Positions 40,859 through 49,514 of a stretch of DNA of 64,000 bases are shown one piece after another. The first letter of the stretch is position 1. The number at the start of each line of letters is the position of its first letter. The translations under genes were made by a program, and so were the position numbers. The notes beneath the pieces were generated by a model. It was given only the letters and a program-made list of their open reading frames with translations, searched no databases and was not told the origin of the DNA. Origin of the DNA: Bacteroidota bacterium (lineage in GTDB: Bacteria > Bacteroidota > Bacteroidia > UKL13-3); the NCBI GenBank assembly GCA_947464275.1, contig CANHVU010000002.1:62001-126000 (forward strand), written 5' to 3'.

Positions 40859-41605
40859 ATGTTTGGTATTAGTTTAATTCCGATTATCCCACTTAGAAGT
40901 GAGCCAAGTAGCAAGAGTGAAATGGTAAGCCAAGTGCTATTTGGACAAAAGTATATCGTGTTGCACTCACAACCTAATTGGTTGAAAATTGAAACCATTG
41001 ATGATAAATATATAGGATGGATAAACGATACGCAAGCTGAGATAATTGATGAATCAGAATGGCTTGGTTTGCAAAATCCTACAGTAGTTTTAAATTATCC
41101 ATTTTTAAAAATTTTAGTAAATGAAACTCCAATGTTTATCAGCACCGGAAGTATCATTTATTCGTCAACTCAATTTAAAGTGGGTGGATATAATATTATT
41201 ACCAATTTGGACGAAACAAATAAGCAGTTAGGTTTGGAACCTACAGCCTTGCAATATTTAAATACTCCTTATTTGTGGGGCGGAAAAACTCCTTGGGGAA
41301 TTGACTGTAGTGGCTTTACTCAAACTGTTTTTGCTCAAAATGGAATATTCTTGAAAAGAGATGCTTACCAACAAGCTGAACAAGGCGAAACTGTGGCTTT
41401 TTTAGAGGAATCGAAAATAGGTGATTTAGCATTTTTTGATAATGATGAAGGTAAAATTATTCATGTAGGCATATTGCTAGCAAATGGGCAAATAATTCAT
41501 GCAAATGGTAAGGTAAGAATTGATAAAATAGATAATTATGGTATCATGAATTCTGAAACTCGAAAGTATAGCCATAAGTTGCGAATTGTTAAGCGGATTA
41601 TCTAA
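40859..41605 (+). CDS. NlpC/P60 (C40) cell-wall peptidase with SH3-like N-terminus
   Basis: 248-aa protein. Residues ~1-100 form SH3b-like repeats (PLRSEPSSKSEMVSQVLFGQ, IETIDDKYIGWINDTQAEII). Residues ~125-245 are the C40 domain with catalytic Cys (GIDCSGFTQTVF), His (IIHVGILLANGQIIHANGK) and the third residue in the second His-containing motif. It should cut gamma-D-Glu-mDAP-type stem peptide bonds. There is no signal peptide or lipobox at the annotated N-terminus (MFGISLIPIIPLRSE), so export is unclear. The start is ATG at 40859; a longer start is blocked by the divergent Hpt promoter region. Confidence 0.9.
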   Translation: MFGISLIPIIPLRSEPSSKSEMVSQVLFGQKYIVLHSQPNWLKIETIDDKYIGWINDTQAEIIDESEWLGLQNPTVVLNYPFLKILVNETPMFISTGSIIYSSTQFKVGGYNIITNLDETNKQLGLEPTALQYLNTPYLWGGKTPWGIDCSGFTQTVFAQNGIFLKRDAYQQAEQGETVAFLEESKIGDLAFFDNDEGKIIHVGILLANGQIIHANGKVRIDKIDNYGIMNSETRKYSHKLRIVKRII

Positions 41606-41629
41606 AAATTTGAAATTTCTTAATGCTTC

Positions 41630-42373
41630 TTATTCTTTAGCGCATTGTCTTAAAACCAGAATCAAATCGTACTCGTTAAAATTACGAATTTTCAGAAGTT
41701 CATTTTTAGCACAATAATCCTTAATCCATTCGGCTTTTTTTGCATTAACACCTGTAACTTTTATGATGTAATCAATGCTTAACTTGTCGTCAATTTTTAC
41801 TGATTGGTTATACAATTCCACCAATTTTAAAAGCTTTTCGTTGCTTTTGCCTTTATCAGAAAAATTATACCAAACCTTATTTATTAAACCTGTTACCGCA
41901 ATTCCTCCTCCCGAGGTAAAAGTAATATCCCTTATTTTAGACATTTGTCTTAGGTTTTTAGCTCTATCATTATTGTTCAATAAAGTATCGTGTTTCATTA
42001 AATTGGCATATGCCTTGGCTAATGAATCGTTTTTATGTCGTGCATTTACATTTACATCTCTTAACTTAATTTCTTTTCGTTTTAAAATAATATCAAATGG
42101 TTTTATTTCATAAAAAATGGCTTTGGTTATAATAAAAGTATCCGATTGATAAGAAATTCTCGAAATTAACAAACTATCACCTAAGCTAGCTTCCATTGCA
42201 AAAGCTCCATATTGATTGGCCGAATAAGTTTGTTTGGTAGTTGTGTTATATATAATTGAAAATGATAACGTTTGTCCAATATCGTTTTTAACAAAACCTT
42301 TTAACTCTTTGCTTTGCTGCGCCATTAGTTGGCCAGCCAAAAGCAATAATATACAAGTAAAAAAGTGTTTCAT
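41630..42373 (-). CDS. Secreted protein with carboxypeptidase-regulatory-like (CRD) domain
   Basis: 247-aa protein. Signal peptide MKHFFTCILLLLAGQLMAQQ, then a CarboxypepD_reg-like beta-sandwich (KELKGFVKNDIGQTLSFSII then FAMEASLGDSLLISRISYQS), which is common at the N-terminus of TonB-dependent receptors. The rest (~residues 110-247) is helical and charged with no motif I know. It is not a receptor, since there is no plug or barrel. It may be an accessory or envelope-associated protein. The stop lies 25 bp from the convergent NlpC/P60 gene. Confidence 0.75.
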   Translation of the reverse strand: MKHFFTCILLLLAGQLMAQQSKELKGFVKNDIGQTLSFSIIYNTTTKQTYSANQYGAFAMEASLGDSLLISRISYQSDTFIITKAIFYEIKPFDIILKRKEIKLRDVNVNARHKNDSLAKAYANLMKHDTLLNNNDRAKNLRQMSKIRDITFTSGGGIAVTGLINKVWYNFSDKGKSNEKLLKLVELYNQSVKIDDKLSIDYIIKVTGVNAKKAEWIKDYCAKNELLKIRNFNEYDLILVLRQCAKE

Positions 42374-42532
42374 ATAAATTTTGGTTTATAAAACCATAAA
42401 CGAATTAAGCCAAATATAGTTACACGCCCTAGTTTTTAAAATTAAGCAATGGTTTAAGTTTTAAATAGTTGAACTAAAAATCATTTTATAGTTACAAATA
42501 AGCAATGTACTTTCGCCCCAAATTATAGCGCT

Positions 42533-43564
42533 TTGTACAAATTACTTCTCAAATTCCTTTTCATAATGCCGGCAGAAACTGCCCATTATTTTTCGTTAAA
42601 TACCTACCAAATACTTTGTAAAATTCCGTTTGTTCGCCAAATTGTTTCTAGCATATTCAAGGTAAAAAATCCAGTACAGTTTTTAGGCTTAAACTTTTAT
42701 AACCCCATTGGTTTAGCAGCGGGTTTCGATAAAAATGCCAAGTATTTAAAAGAGTTAAGCTCGTTGGGTTTTGGGTTTGTGGAAATTGGTACGGTAACTC
42801 CATTGCCGCAAAGTGGTAACGATAAACCTCGTTTGTTCCGTTTGCCAAAAGACGAATGTATTATTAACCGAATGGGTTTTAACAACGATGGTTTAGAAGT
42901 TATAAAACAGCGTTTGGTTAACCGCCCTGCCGATTTAATTGTGGGCGGAAATATTGGTAAAAATAAAGTTACTCCAAACGAAAATGCCAAAGACGATTAC
43001 CTGAAATGTTTTGTAGGTTTATACCAATTGGTTGATTATTTTGTGGTAAATGTAAGTTCGCCTAACACACCAAACTTGCGTGAGTTGCAGGATAAAAAGC
43101 CACTTTCTGAAATACTTTTGGCTTTAATGGAAGAACGTAAAAATTTTATTGCCAAAGGCAATATTCAAAAGCCCATTTTGTTAAAAATAGCACCCGATTT
43201 AACCCAATCGCAGTTAGATGATGTAATAGAAATTGTGCAGTCAACTGGCATTGATGGTTTGGTAGCAACCAATACTACCATTAGCCGAGATAATTTAGTA
43301 ACCGCAAAAACCGAAGTGGAACAAATGGGTGCTGGCGGATTAAGTGGAAAAATTTTAAGTGAAAAATCAACCGAAATTTTGGCTTACATCAAGCAAAAAT
43401 CAAATAACCAAATTCCGGTAATTGGCGTTGGTGGTATTCATTCAGCCCAAACCGGGCAAGAAAAAATAAATGCAGGTGCTAGTTTAATTCAAATTTACAC
43501 AGGCTTTATATATGGAGGTCCAAGTTTGATAAAACAATTAGCCAAGCTAAAAATTAGTAATTAA
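42533..43564 (+). CDS. pyrD: Dihydroorotate dehydrogenase (quinone), class 2
   Basis: 343-aa inner-membrane-associated flavoenzyme oxidising dihydroorotate with quinone, fourth step of pyrimidine synthesis. The class 2 N-terminal helix (LYKLLLKFLFIMPAETAHYF) is followed by GLAAGFDKNAKYL, the substrate loop (VNVSSPNTPNLRELQ, with catalytic Ser instead of class 1 Cys) and FMN-binding GVGGIHSAQTGQEKINAGAS, IYTGFIYGGP. The family N-terminus supports the TTG at 42533 as start; the ATG at 42566 would cut the membrane helix. A TACTTTCG -7-like element is at 42508-42515. Confidence 0.95.
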   Translation: MYKLLLKFLFIMPAETAHYFSLNTYQILCKIPFVRQIVSSIFKVKNPVQFLGLNFYNPIGLAAGFDKNAKYLKELSSLGFGFVEIGTVTPLPQSGNDKPRLFRLPKDECIINRMGFNNDGLEVIKQRLVNRPADLIVGGNIGKNKVTPNENAKDDYLKCFVGLYQLVDYFVVNVSSPNTPNLRELQDKKPLSEILLALMEERKNFIAKGNIQKPILLKIAPDLTQSQLDDVIEIVQSTGIDGLVATNTTISRDNLVTAKTEVEQMGAGGLSGKILSEKSTEILAYIKQKSNNQIPVIGVGGIHSAQTGQEKINAGASLIQIYTGFIYGGPSLIKQLAKLKISN

Positions 43565-43601
43565 AAAGTTATTTCATTGTAAAAACTAAAGCATACAAAA
43601 T

Positions 43602-43892
43602 TTGAATATCATACATTTAACACCAGCGGCCATTCAAGCCATTAACGAGTATAAAGTTAACTTACAAATTCCAGCTACTCATTATTTGCGTATTGGAATC
43701 AAACAAAAAAACTCAACTGATAAAGGTTTAATTATTGGTTTTGATGAACTAGCCGATAAAGATAAAACAGTTGAAATTGAAGGCATACAAGTAGTTTATC
43801 ATCCAGGTCAAGCATTGTTTTTTGCTGGTATGCAAATTGATTTTTTAGAACGCGATGGTAAAAAAGGTTTTGAGTTAATGGAGAAAAAGTAA
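43602..43892 (+). CDS. Cysteine-free HesB/IscA-like protein
   Basis: 96-aa protein that reads as an A-type Fe-S carrier fold (LTPAAIQAINEYKVNLQIPA; GIQVVYHPGQALFFAGMQID with FLERDGKKGFEL) but contains no Cys at all. The three ligand cysteines of IscA/SufA are absent, including the GGCSG loop position and the C-terminal CxC pair; the region after 'GFEL' simply ends in MEKK. It therefore cannot bind a cluster by the usual route. No ATG precedes the fold, so the start is likely the TTG at 43602. It follows pyrD by 37 bp. Contrast with the true IscA at 32787. Confidence 0.75.
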   Translation: MNIIHLTPAAIQAINEYKVNLQIPATHYLRIGIKQKNSTDKGLIIGFDELADKDKTVEIEGIQVVYHPGQALFFAGMQIDFLERDGKKGFELMEKK

Positions 43893-43901
43893 TATTTATC
43901 C

Positions 43902-44206
43902 ATAAGGTATCTGTTAGCTTTATTATTATTTATTGGTTTGTTGTCAAAGGCAATGGTGCAACAAGCAGCTACCGATTTTATCATTATTTACAAGGTAAAC
44001 AAGGCGAAAACTTTTATAGACTTTCTCTAAAATTTAACTGTTCGGTTCAACAAATTAAGGATTGGAACAAATTAAATAACGAAGATTATTAGCAAGCAGG
44101 GCAAGTGTTAAAAATTAATGTTTTACCTGTACCAACTGTGCCTTCGGTAAATTTATCAAATACGAATACTGCTGTTGCAAAGCAAAAAACGATTCAGTTG
44201 AATTAA
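43902..44206 (+). pseudogene. Broken LysM-domain protein gene
   Basis: Two frames must be joined. The first (43902 on) reads a hydrophobic signal-like segment, RYLLALLLFIGLLSKAMVQQ. The frame then shifts near 43975. The second reads HYLQGKQGENFYRLSLKFNC followed by SVQQIKDWNKLNNEDY, a LysM motif, then an in-frame TAG (44090-44092), QAGQVLKINVLPVP, and a TAA at 44204-44206. One frameshift and one stop interrupt what was probably a secreted LysM protein. There is no ATG at the expected start either. A sequencing error is possible but two lesions make decay more likely. Confidence 0.75.
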
Positions 44207-44280
44207 AAATAAAGTATCATATCATAACCAGCAGAATGAATTTATAACAACTCTTAGTATTTGGTTTTAGTCCACTAGCC

Positions 44281-44640
44281 CTATTTTCCCTCCGTTTGTT
44301 CCAGTTTCCAACTGAATAAAATAGAAAGTTCTTTAGCCTTATCAATGGCTTTGGTTGCAATGGTACCTTGGAAACTTTGGTTTACAGTTTCACAAAATAG
44401 GTTAAGCCAAATATCGAAATGAGGCGATTTGATGTTTCTATTACTGTGTGAATCATATATATTACCTTTAAAACCGGGTTTATCCAATAGAATAAAGTAC
44501 CAAAATTCTTTCATTCTTGGTAAGTGATGTTCCCAATTAGTATTACTAAAAAAAGCGTTTAAGGTAGTGTCCTTTTTTACTTTTGTATAAAAATTTTCAA
44601 CTAATAAATCAATGTCTTGTGTGGTTGTAATGTCTCTCAT
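44281..44640 (-). CDS. Group III truncated haemoglobin
   Basis: 119-aa two-on-two globin. LVENFYTKVKKDTTLNAFFS, WEHHLPRMKEFWYFILLDKP and PHFDIWLNLFCETVNQSF (proximal His in HFDIW) match group III truncated haemoglobins. These bind oxygen, NO or other ligands; the physiological role is not defined. Single gene, with 75 bp to the LysM remnant and 43 bp to the DUF6588 gene upstream. Confidence 0.88.
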   Translation of the reverse strand: MRDITTTQDIDLLVENFYTKVKKDTTLNAFFSNTNWEHHLPRMKEFWYFILLDKPGFKGNIYDSHSNRNIKSPHFDIWLNLFCETVNQSFQGTIATKAIDKAKELSILFSWKLEQTEGK

Positions 44641-44683
44641 AATGATAGTTGATTTATAAGCTAAAAAATAAAGTTATTAGTAA

Positions 44684-45832
44684 TTATAATTTAGGAATTG
44701 GTGCAAGTTGTTGAATATTGATAGCAAAAGTAGCATTGAATGTGCTAAATTGTTCGTTGGCAAACGAATGATTATATTCAGTACCAATTGCCACTGGACC
44801 TAACTTAAACCTAAAGCCCAAAGTACCTTTGTAGGCTTGTGCTGCTTTAGTTGAAAATGAAATAGGGTCAGTAACATTTTCAGTATATTCTTCTATATTA
44901 CCATTGTTATTTCGTAATGATTTTATCGGAAATATTCCTTTCATAGCAACATCTGAAGTACCACTATGGTAAGTAACTCCAAGATATGGAGTGAAAAAAA
45001 GTAGTTTTTTAGAAACGATCAATCCAGCTTGGTAACCAGAAGTTGTAATAGTCATTTTTTGAGAATTTTTGTAATCAGCGCTAGGAAGCGAGCCTGGCAA
45101 CGAGGCATTGGCATTTAAAAAGTTTTCTCCAAAAGCAAGTTCCAAATTATTGGTATTATAGGTAGCAATTGCAGCAATATCAATTGGCAGTTTTTCAACT
45201 CCCCAAATCCATTGTGATAAAGAGTGTTTTACACCAAATCCAAAACCACTAGAACTAAAATCGCCACTTTGAATTGGCATAAGTCTTACCATAATTTCTG
45301 TTGATTTGATGATGCCTAAACTTACCTGAACAAAAGGTGTTGTTCCAACCGATGCAAAACTTCCCGTACCAGAAAAAGAACCAATAGTATCAATGTATAA
45401 ACGTTGTGTGTTGTCTAAAGGATTTAAAGTTGAAATAGCAAATCTAGTGCTATTCCCATCGCCCATTACAGTGGGTTGTTTGGTATTAACATCTCCATTT
45501 ATAGGAGTAAGCAAAAAATTACTTTTCGCATCAGTGTTTGCACCAACACTGTTAAGTGTAAATGTTTTCGAATCATTATTTACTAACGATCCTCCAAAAC
45601 CAACTTTAATATCAAAGCCAAATAATCCTAATGGTTTTGCAGTACTGTACCAAGCATCGTTAATGCCACTTGAAAGCCCGCGGCTAATTGGTTGTAAATA
45701 TCCATTTACTAGTTTATTTGCTTCTTCTTTTCCAGCTTTTAAAAAAACAGCTACATCATTTTGAGCAAATAGATTGTTTGTTATTACCGTAATACCAATT
45801 GTAATTAAGGTTTTATTGAATAAATGCTTCAT
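44684..45832 (-). CDS. DUF6588-type outer-membrane beta-barrel-like protein
   Basis: About 382 aa with a signal peptide (MKHLFNKTLITIGITVITNN, then LFAQN). The protein has many short amphipathic strands and ends with alternating hydrophobic residues (FSTFNATFAINIQQLAP), suggesting a beta-barrel. DVAVFLKAGKEEANKLVNGY (res ~25-45), YLQPISRGLSSGINDAWYST and GLFGFDIKVGFGGSLV resemble the DUF6588 family. Role unknown. I chose the ATG at 45832 over 45850 because it precedes the signal peptide directly. Confidence 0.72.
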   Translation of the reverse strand: MKHLFNKTLITIGITVITNNLFAQNDVAVFLKAGKEEANKLVNGYLQPISRGLSSGINDAWYSTAKPLGLFGFDIKVGFGGSLVNNDSKTFTLNSVGANTDAKSNFLLTPINGDVNTKQPTVMGDGNSTRFAISTLNPLDNTQRLYIDTIGSFSGTGSFASVGTTPFVQVSLGIIKSTEIMVRLMPIQSGDFSSSGFGFGVKHSLSQWIWGVEKLPIDIAAIATYNTNNLELAFGENFLNANASLPGSLPSADYKNSQKMTITTSGYQAGLIVSKKLLFFTPYLGVTYHSGTSDVAMKGIFPIKSLRNNNGNIEEYTENVTDPISFSTKAAQAYKGTLGFRFKLGPVAIGTEYNHSFANEQFSTFNATFAINIQQLAPIPKL

Positions 45833-45992
45833 AATTTTAAAATTAAACAAATCGTTTTTATTAGTTAATCAATTCTTGAATAGTATATTTTTGTATGCCA
45901 TAATTAGATTATAAAAATGAAAACTTAATTTCATTTATTCTAATACCAAGACATAATAGTGTTGATGTTTTTGTTATTATTTTAGAAAAAGT

Positions 45993-48383
45993 TTATCTTA
46001 AAATAACACGTTTAAAATCTCTGTCTATTTTAAACTTAACTGTACCTACTGCTAAGTTCTTCTCAGTTACTTTATGGCTTTTTCCATCTACTACAAACTC
46101 TGTACAAGTAAATGGTAATCCATGAACTACCACTTTAAATGTTTTATTGCTTTCAAAAGCACCTTCTAAAATATGAGAAAGGATTAAGTTTTTGCTATTT
46201 CCTTTTACATAAAATTTATGCAAATTATACAATCCCATTCGGTAGCCATAATTGTCGCCCGCATCTTCGTAAAGGTAACTAATTACCTCTTTTTCTTTGT
46301 TAAAATATACATGTAAAATTGTTTCCAGAACTTCTAACTCGCCTACATATTGTTGTTTTGGCCATTGTGGAATAACTGCACCTGCCTTAATAAATACAGG
46401 CATTCTATCGAGCGGGCAACCAACCATGTGTTCCTTGCCTCCATTATATTCATGATCGTTCCAAATATTGAACCAACGTCCTCTTGGCAAATAAACAGTT
46501 CGTTCGGTTATTCCAGGGCGCATTACAGGGCAAACCAAAATATGATCGCCAACTGCAAATTCATCGTTACGGAAAAGGGTTTCAGTGTCGGTTTGATCAA
46601 TAAATGCCAACGGACGTAAAATGGGTGTTCCAAACGTACTGTTTTGCCAAAATGCGGTGTACATATAAGGCAATAATTGGTAACGTAAGTGAATGAATTT
46701 TTTTACAATGTATTCGTATTTGGTTCCAAAACTCCAAGGTTCTTGGTCAAATTTGGTTTCGTTTCCTGCACTGTGTGTTCTAAAAAACGGATGGAAAGCT
46801 GCTAATTGCACCCAACGTGTATACAATTCACCATCAGGTTCGCCTATAAATCCGCCTACATCGCTTCCGCAGAACGATACTCCCGAAATATTTAATCGTA
46901 AACATTGTTGACTAGCAATCCATAAATGTTCCCAAGTAGCTATATTATCTCCTGTCCATACACTTGAATAACGCTGTAAACCGCTGTATCCTGAGCGTGT
47001 AATTACAAACGGACGCAATGGTTGTAAATAGCGTTTAATACCTTTTTGGGTAGCTCTTGCCATTTGCATTCCATAAACATTATGCGCTTTTCTGTGGCTA
47101 CATGGGTTTCCATCATAATCATGTCGGACATCTTCAGGGAAAGTGCCAATTTCAAAAACAGCAGGTTCGTTCATATCGTTCCAAACACCGCGCACTCCTG
47201 CTTCAATTAAACCTTTGAATAAACCACTCCACCATTCACGCACTTCAGGATTGGTAAAATCGGGGAAATGACATTTACCCGGCCAAACATCGCCTTCCAT
47301 TAAAGTGCCATCTGCTCTTTTACAGAAATAATCTTTGGCAATAGCCTCTTGCCAAACCCAATAATCTTTATCTATTTTTATTCCTGGGTCAATAATTACA
47401 ACGGTTTTAAAACCATCAGCCGAAAGCTCACTAATCATTTTTTTAGGGTCTGGAAAATACTCTTTGCTCCAAGTAAAACAACGAAAACCTTCCATGTAAT
47501 CAATGTCTAAATAAATGGCATCACACGGAATTTTTCGTTTTCTAAATTCAGATGTAATTTCGCGCACTTTACTTTCGGGGTAATAACTCCACTTACATTG
47601 ATGGTAACCTAAGCTCCATAAAGGAGGTAATTCTGGCGTACCTGTAAGGCTTGCATATTGTTCTACTACTTTTAACAAATCGGGTCCGTAAATGAAATAG
47701 TAATTCATTTCGCCACCACGTGCATAAAAACTTAAAGTATCAGCATTACTTTTGCCAAAATCAAAAATGGTACGGAACGAATTATCGTAAAATATACCAT
47801 ACCCAATTTCACCTTTGCTATGCACACCCATAAAAAACGGAATGTTTTTATACAATGGATCTTGATCTTTTTGAAAACCATAAGTATCCATACCATAGTT
47901 TTCAAAATATTTACCACGTAAGTTCATTTCGGTGGGCTTATCGCCCATTCCATAAAAGTACTCATCGGGTTGAATTTTTTTGCTGCAATAATTTATTTTA
48001 CCACCTTTTACCAAGTAATGTTGCCAATGAAAACCTGCTTCATCTTCACTAATGATATTATTTTGCCTATCAAGCATGGTAATTTTCATGTTTTCCTTGC
48101 TTATTTTGGCAGTAATGGATTGTGTTTGGATATAATAAAAACCATCATCTTCATAAAAATGAAGTTCTACCAATTTTTCATCAAAATATTTACTAACAGC
48201 ATAACTAAAATCTTTTTGAAAAAAACCATCAGCTGCATACCTAAAACGAATAATTTTATCTGTCATTACCCTAACTTCTAAAATGGTTTCGCTAGTAATA
48301 AAAATAAAGAAATTGCCTTCTTTTTTCACCTCTGTAACTGCATCGGGGTAAAATTTACTGGAGTATTTAGTTTGTGTAAGCAT
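45993..48383 (-). CDS. Glycoside hydrolase family 31 alpha-glucosidase
   Basis: 796-aa enzyme expected to release glucose or related sugars from alpha-glucans. An N-terminal DUF4968-type domain (residues ~1-200) precedes the (beta/alpha)8 barrel. The nucleophile Asp is in GVWNDMNEPAVFE, and the acid/base region is FRTHSAGNETKFDQEPWSFG. C-terminal beta domains (DUF5110-like) follow (IPQWPKQQYVGELEVLE...). No signal peptide is visible, so it is likely cytosolic. With the GT and GH57 genes at 50.4-53.3 kb it suggests alpha-glucan turnover. Confidence 0.95.
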   Translation of the reverse strand: MLTQTKYSSKFYPDAVTEVKKEGNFFIFITSETILEVRVMTDKIIRFRYAADGFFQKDFSYAVSKYFDEKLVELHFYEDDGFYYIQTQSITAKISKENMKITMLDRQNNIISEDEAGFHWQHYLVKGGKINYCSKKIQPDEYFYGMGDKPTEMNLRGKYFENYGMDTYGFQKDQDPLYKNIPFFMGVHSKGEIGYGIFYDNSFRTIFDFGKSNADTLSFYARGGEMNYYFIYGPDLLKVVEQYASLTGTPELPPLWSLGYHQCKWSYYPESKVREITSEFRKRKIPCDAIYLDIDYMEGFRCFTWSKEYFPDPKKMISELSADGFKTVVIIDPGIKIDKDYWVWQEAIAKDYFCKRADGTLMEGDVWPGKCHFPDFTNPEVREWWSGLFKGLIEAGVRGVWNDMNEPAVFEIGTFPEDVRHDYDGNPCSHRKAHNVYGMQMARATQKGIKRYLQPLRPFVITRSGYSGLQRYSSVWTGDNIATWEHLWIASQQCLRLNISGVSFCGSDVGGFIGEPDGELYTRWVQLAAFHPFFRTHSAGNETKFDQEPWSFGTKYEYIVKKFIHLRYQLLPYMYTAFWQNSTFGTPILRPLAFIDQTDTETLFRNDEFAVGDHILVCPVMRPGITERTVYLPRGRWFNIWNDHEYNGGKEHMVGCPLDRMPVFIKAGAVIPQWPKQQYVGELEVLETILHVYFNKEKEVISYLYEDAGDNYGYRMGLYNLHKFYVKGNSKNLILSHILEGAFESNKTFKVVVHGLPFTCTEFVVDGKSHKVTEKNLAVGTVKFKIDRDFKRVILR

Positions 48384-48715
48384 GGTTGTAAATATCTTAA
48401 TTCAAAATCCAACACAATAAAACATTTATATAAAAAAATAACTAATTAAGTTATCAAGAATTATAAGTTAGTTGTTTCATTTTATAATATTTATACCTAC
48501 TTTCATTTTATAAAGTATTATTTACCATACTATTAAAACCAATTTTAAATTTAAACTACTAATAAATAGTACATTGTGTTTTTAAAGTAAAATACCACAA
48601 ATGCAGTATTGCTATTGGTATTAAAATAACCAATGTTTGTTTTAATAAGAAACGCCTGTTTTTAGGTAATGCTTAAAGGTGTCATTTATCCATTATTTGA
48701 AAAAACTATAAACCA
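48384..48715. other. 332-bp AT-rich intergenic region before the lipoprotein pair
   Basis: No convincing gene. It contains GTTAGTTGTTTCATTTTATA (48468-48487, continued by ATATTT to 48492), a 25-bp stretch repeated with two differences at 50327-50351. The two copies flank the whole lipoprotein/hairpin-repeat block. This is the only structure I see; there is no clear promoter match. Confidence 0.5.
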
Positions 48716-49318
48716 ATGAAAACACTAAACTATAACATAATTATAAAACTAAAAGCACTAAGTATAATAACTATAATTATGCTATGCCAAAGCTGCAAGA
48801 AGGACAACAATTGTGGCGACACCAGTGATGTAGTAAACAATTACTTTATATCAGCAGATGATAAAGCAAAAATACCTTTTAAAGGAAATGATACACTAGT
48901 ATATATTAGTGACGCAGGCGATACAGCAACCTTGATAGGGGAAGGTAAGAACACTAGGACTGAACAAAAAATAACCAATATAAGTGGTGGTGATTGTGCA
49001 AAAAACCAAATTGATAAAAAAGAAACAATTAGTATTGAATACAATGGAAATAATAATGAACTAAATAAAATTTTGTATAAAATTTCTGGAAATAATGAGA
49101 GAACTTTAATAGAATACATGGTTAATACTGTCTACAGTAATGATTATCCATATTATTTTAATTCAGACAAATTTTATAAAGATTCTACATTAATAAAAAG
49201 TATTTTTTATTCAGGGGTGATATTAGATAACATAAATTATAAGGCATTATATAATTTTAATTATGGATTTTTAAAAATAGAGTTTAAAGGAGGAAAAATA
49301 TGGTTTTTAAAAATATAA
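48716..49318 (+). CDS. Lipoprotein of unknown function (paralogue 1)
   Basis: 200-aa predicted lipoprotein: MKTLNYNIIIKLKALSIITI then LCQSC, followed by KKD. The body contains 'ADDKAKIPFKGNDTLVYISD' and 'GDTATLIGEGKN', shared with the neighbour at 49515 (DDNTKAQIPYTGNETLTFIS; GDTAILKGQGKN). The C-terminus (ALYNFNYGFLKIEFKGGKIW) matches the same family pattern. It has no known domain. It is followed immediately by the ~155-bp hairpin repeat (49336-49493), whose first hairpin is a good terminator. Confidence 0.75.
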   Translation: MKTLNYNIIIKLKALSIITIIMLCQSCKKDNNCGDTSDVVNNYFISADDKAKIPFKGNDTLVYISDAGDTATLIGEGKNTRTEQKITNISGGDCAKNQIDKKETISIEYNGNNNELNKILYKISGNNERTLIEYMVNTVYSNDYPYYFNSDKFYKDSTLIKSIFYSGVILDNINYKALYNFNYGFLKIEFKGGKIWFLKI

Positions 49319-49335
49319 AAACTATGAGAATTTTA

Positions 49336-49493
49336 TTTGCCTGCGGTTGGTGTTTTCACCAACCTTTTTTGATATAAAAAAATATCTCCTTGCATTAAAC
49401 TAAAAATTATAAATACTTTTAAGTTGCTAATTATTTATCTCAGACAAGCATTAAACTGTTACTTGGTTGGTGAGAACACCAACCATAGGCAAA
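49336..49493. repeat. 158-bp hairpin-ended element, copy 1
   Basis: Ends are inverted repeats: TTTGCCTGCGGTTGGTG (49336-49352) and CACCAACCATAGGCAAA (49477-49493), with two mismatches over 17 bp. Each end also folds by itself: GGTTGGTG-TTTT-CACCAACC (49345-49364, followed by T's) and GGTTGGTG-AGAA-CACCAACC (49465-49484). The middle is AT-rich and contains ATTAAACTAAAAATTATAAA, conserved in copy 2. No ORF. Confidence 0.8.
49345..49370 (+). terminator. Terminator of lipoprotein paralogue 1 (left hairpin of the repeat)
   Basis: GGTTGGTG-TTTT-CACCAACC stem-loop, 8 bp perfect, followed by six T, 26 bp after the stop codon. Confidence 0.85.
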
Positions 49494-49514
49494 AACAATT
49501 TTAAAAAACAACAT

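Noticed and set aside
49467-49514. Extended start of lipoprotein paralogue 2
   Set aside because: The extra residues come from the right hairpin of the repeat element; the ATG at 49515 begins a proper lipoprotein signal.
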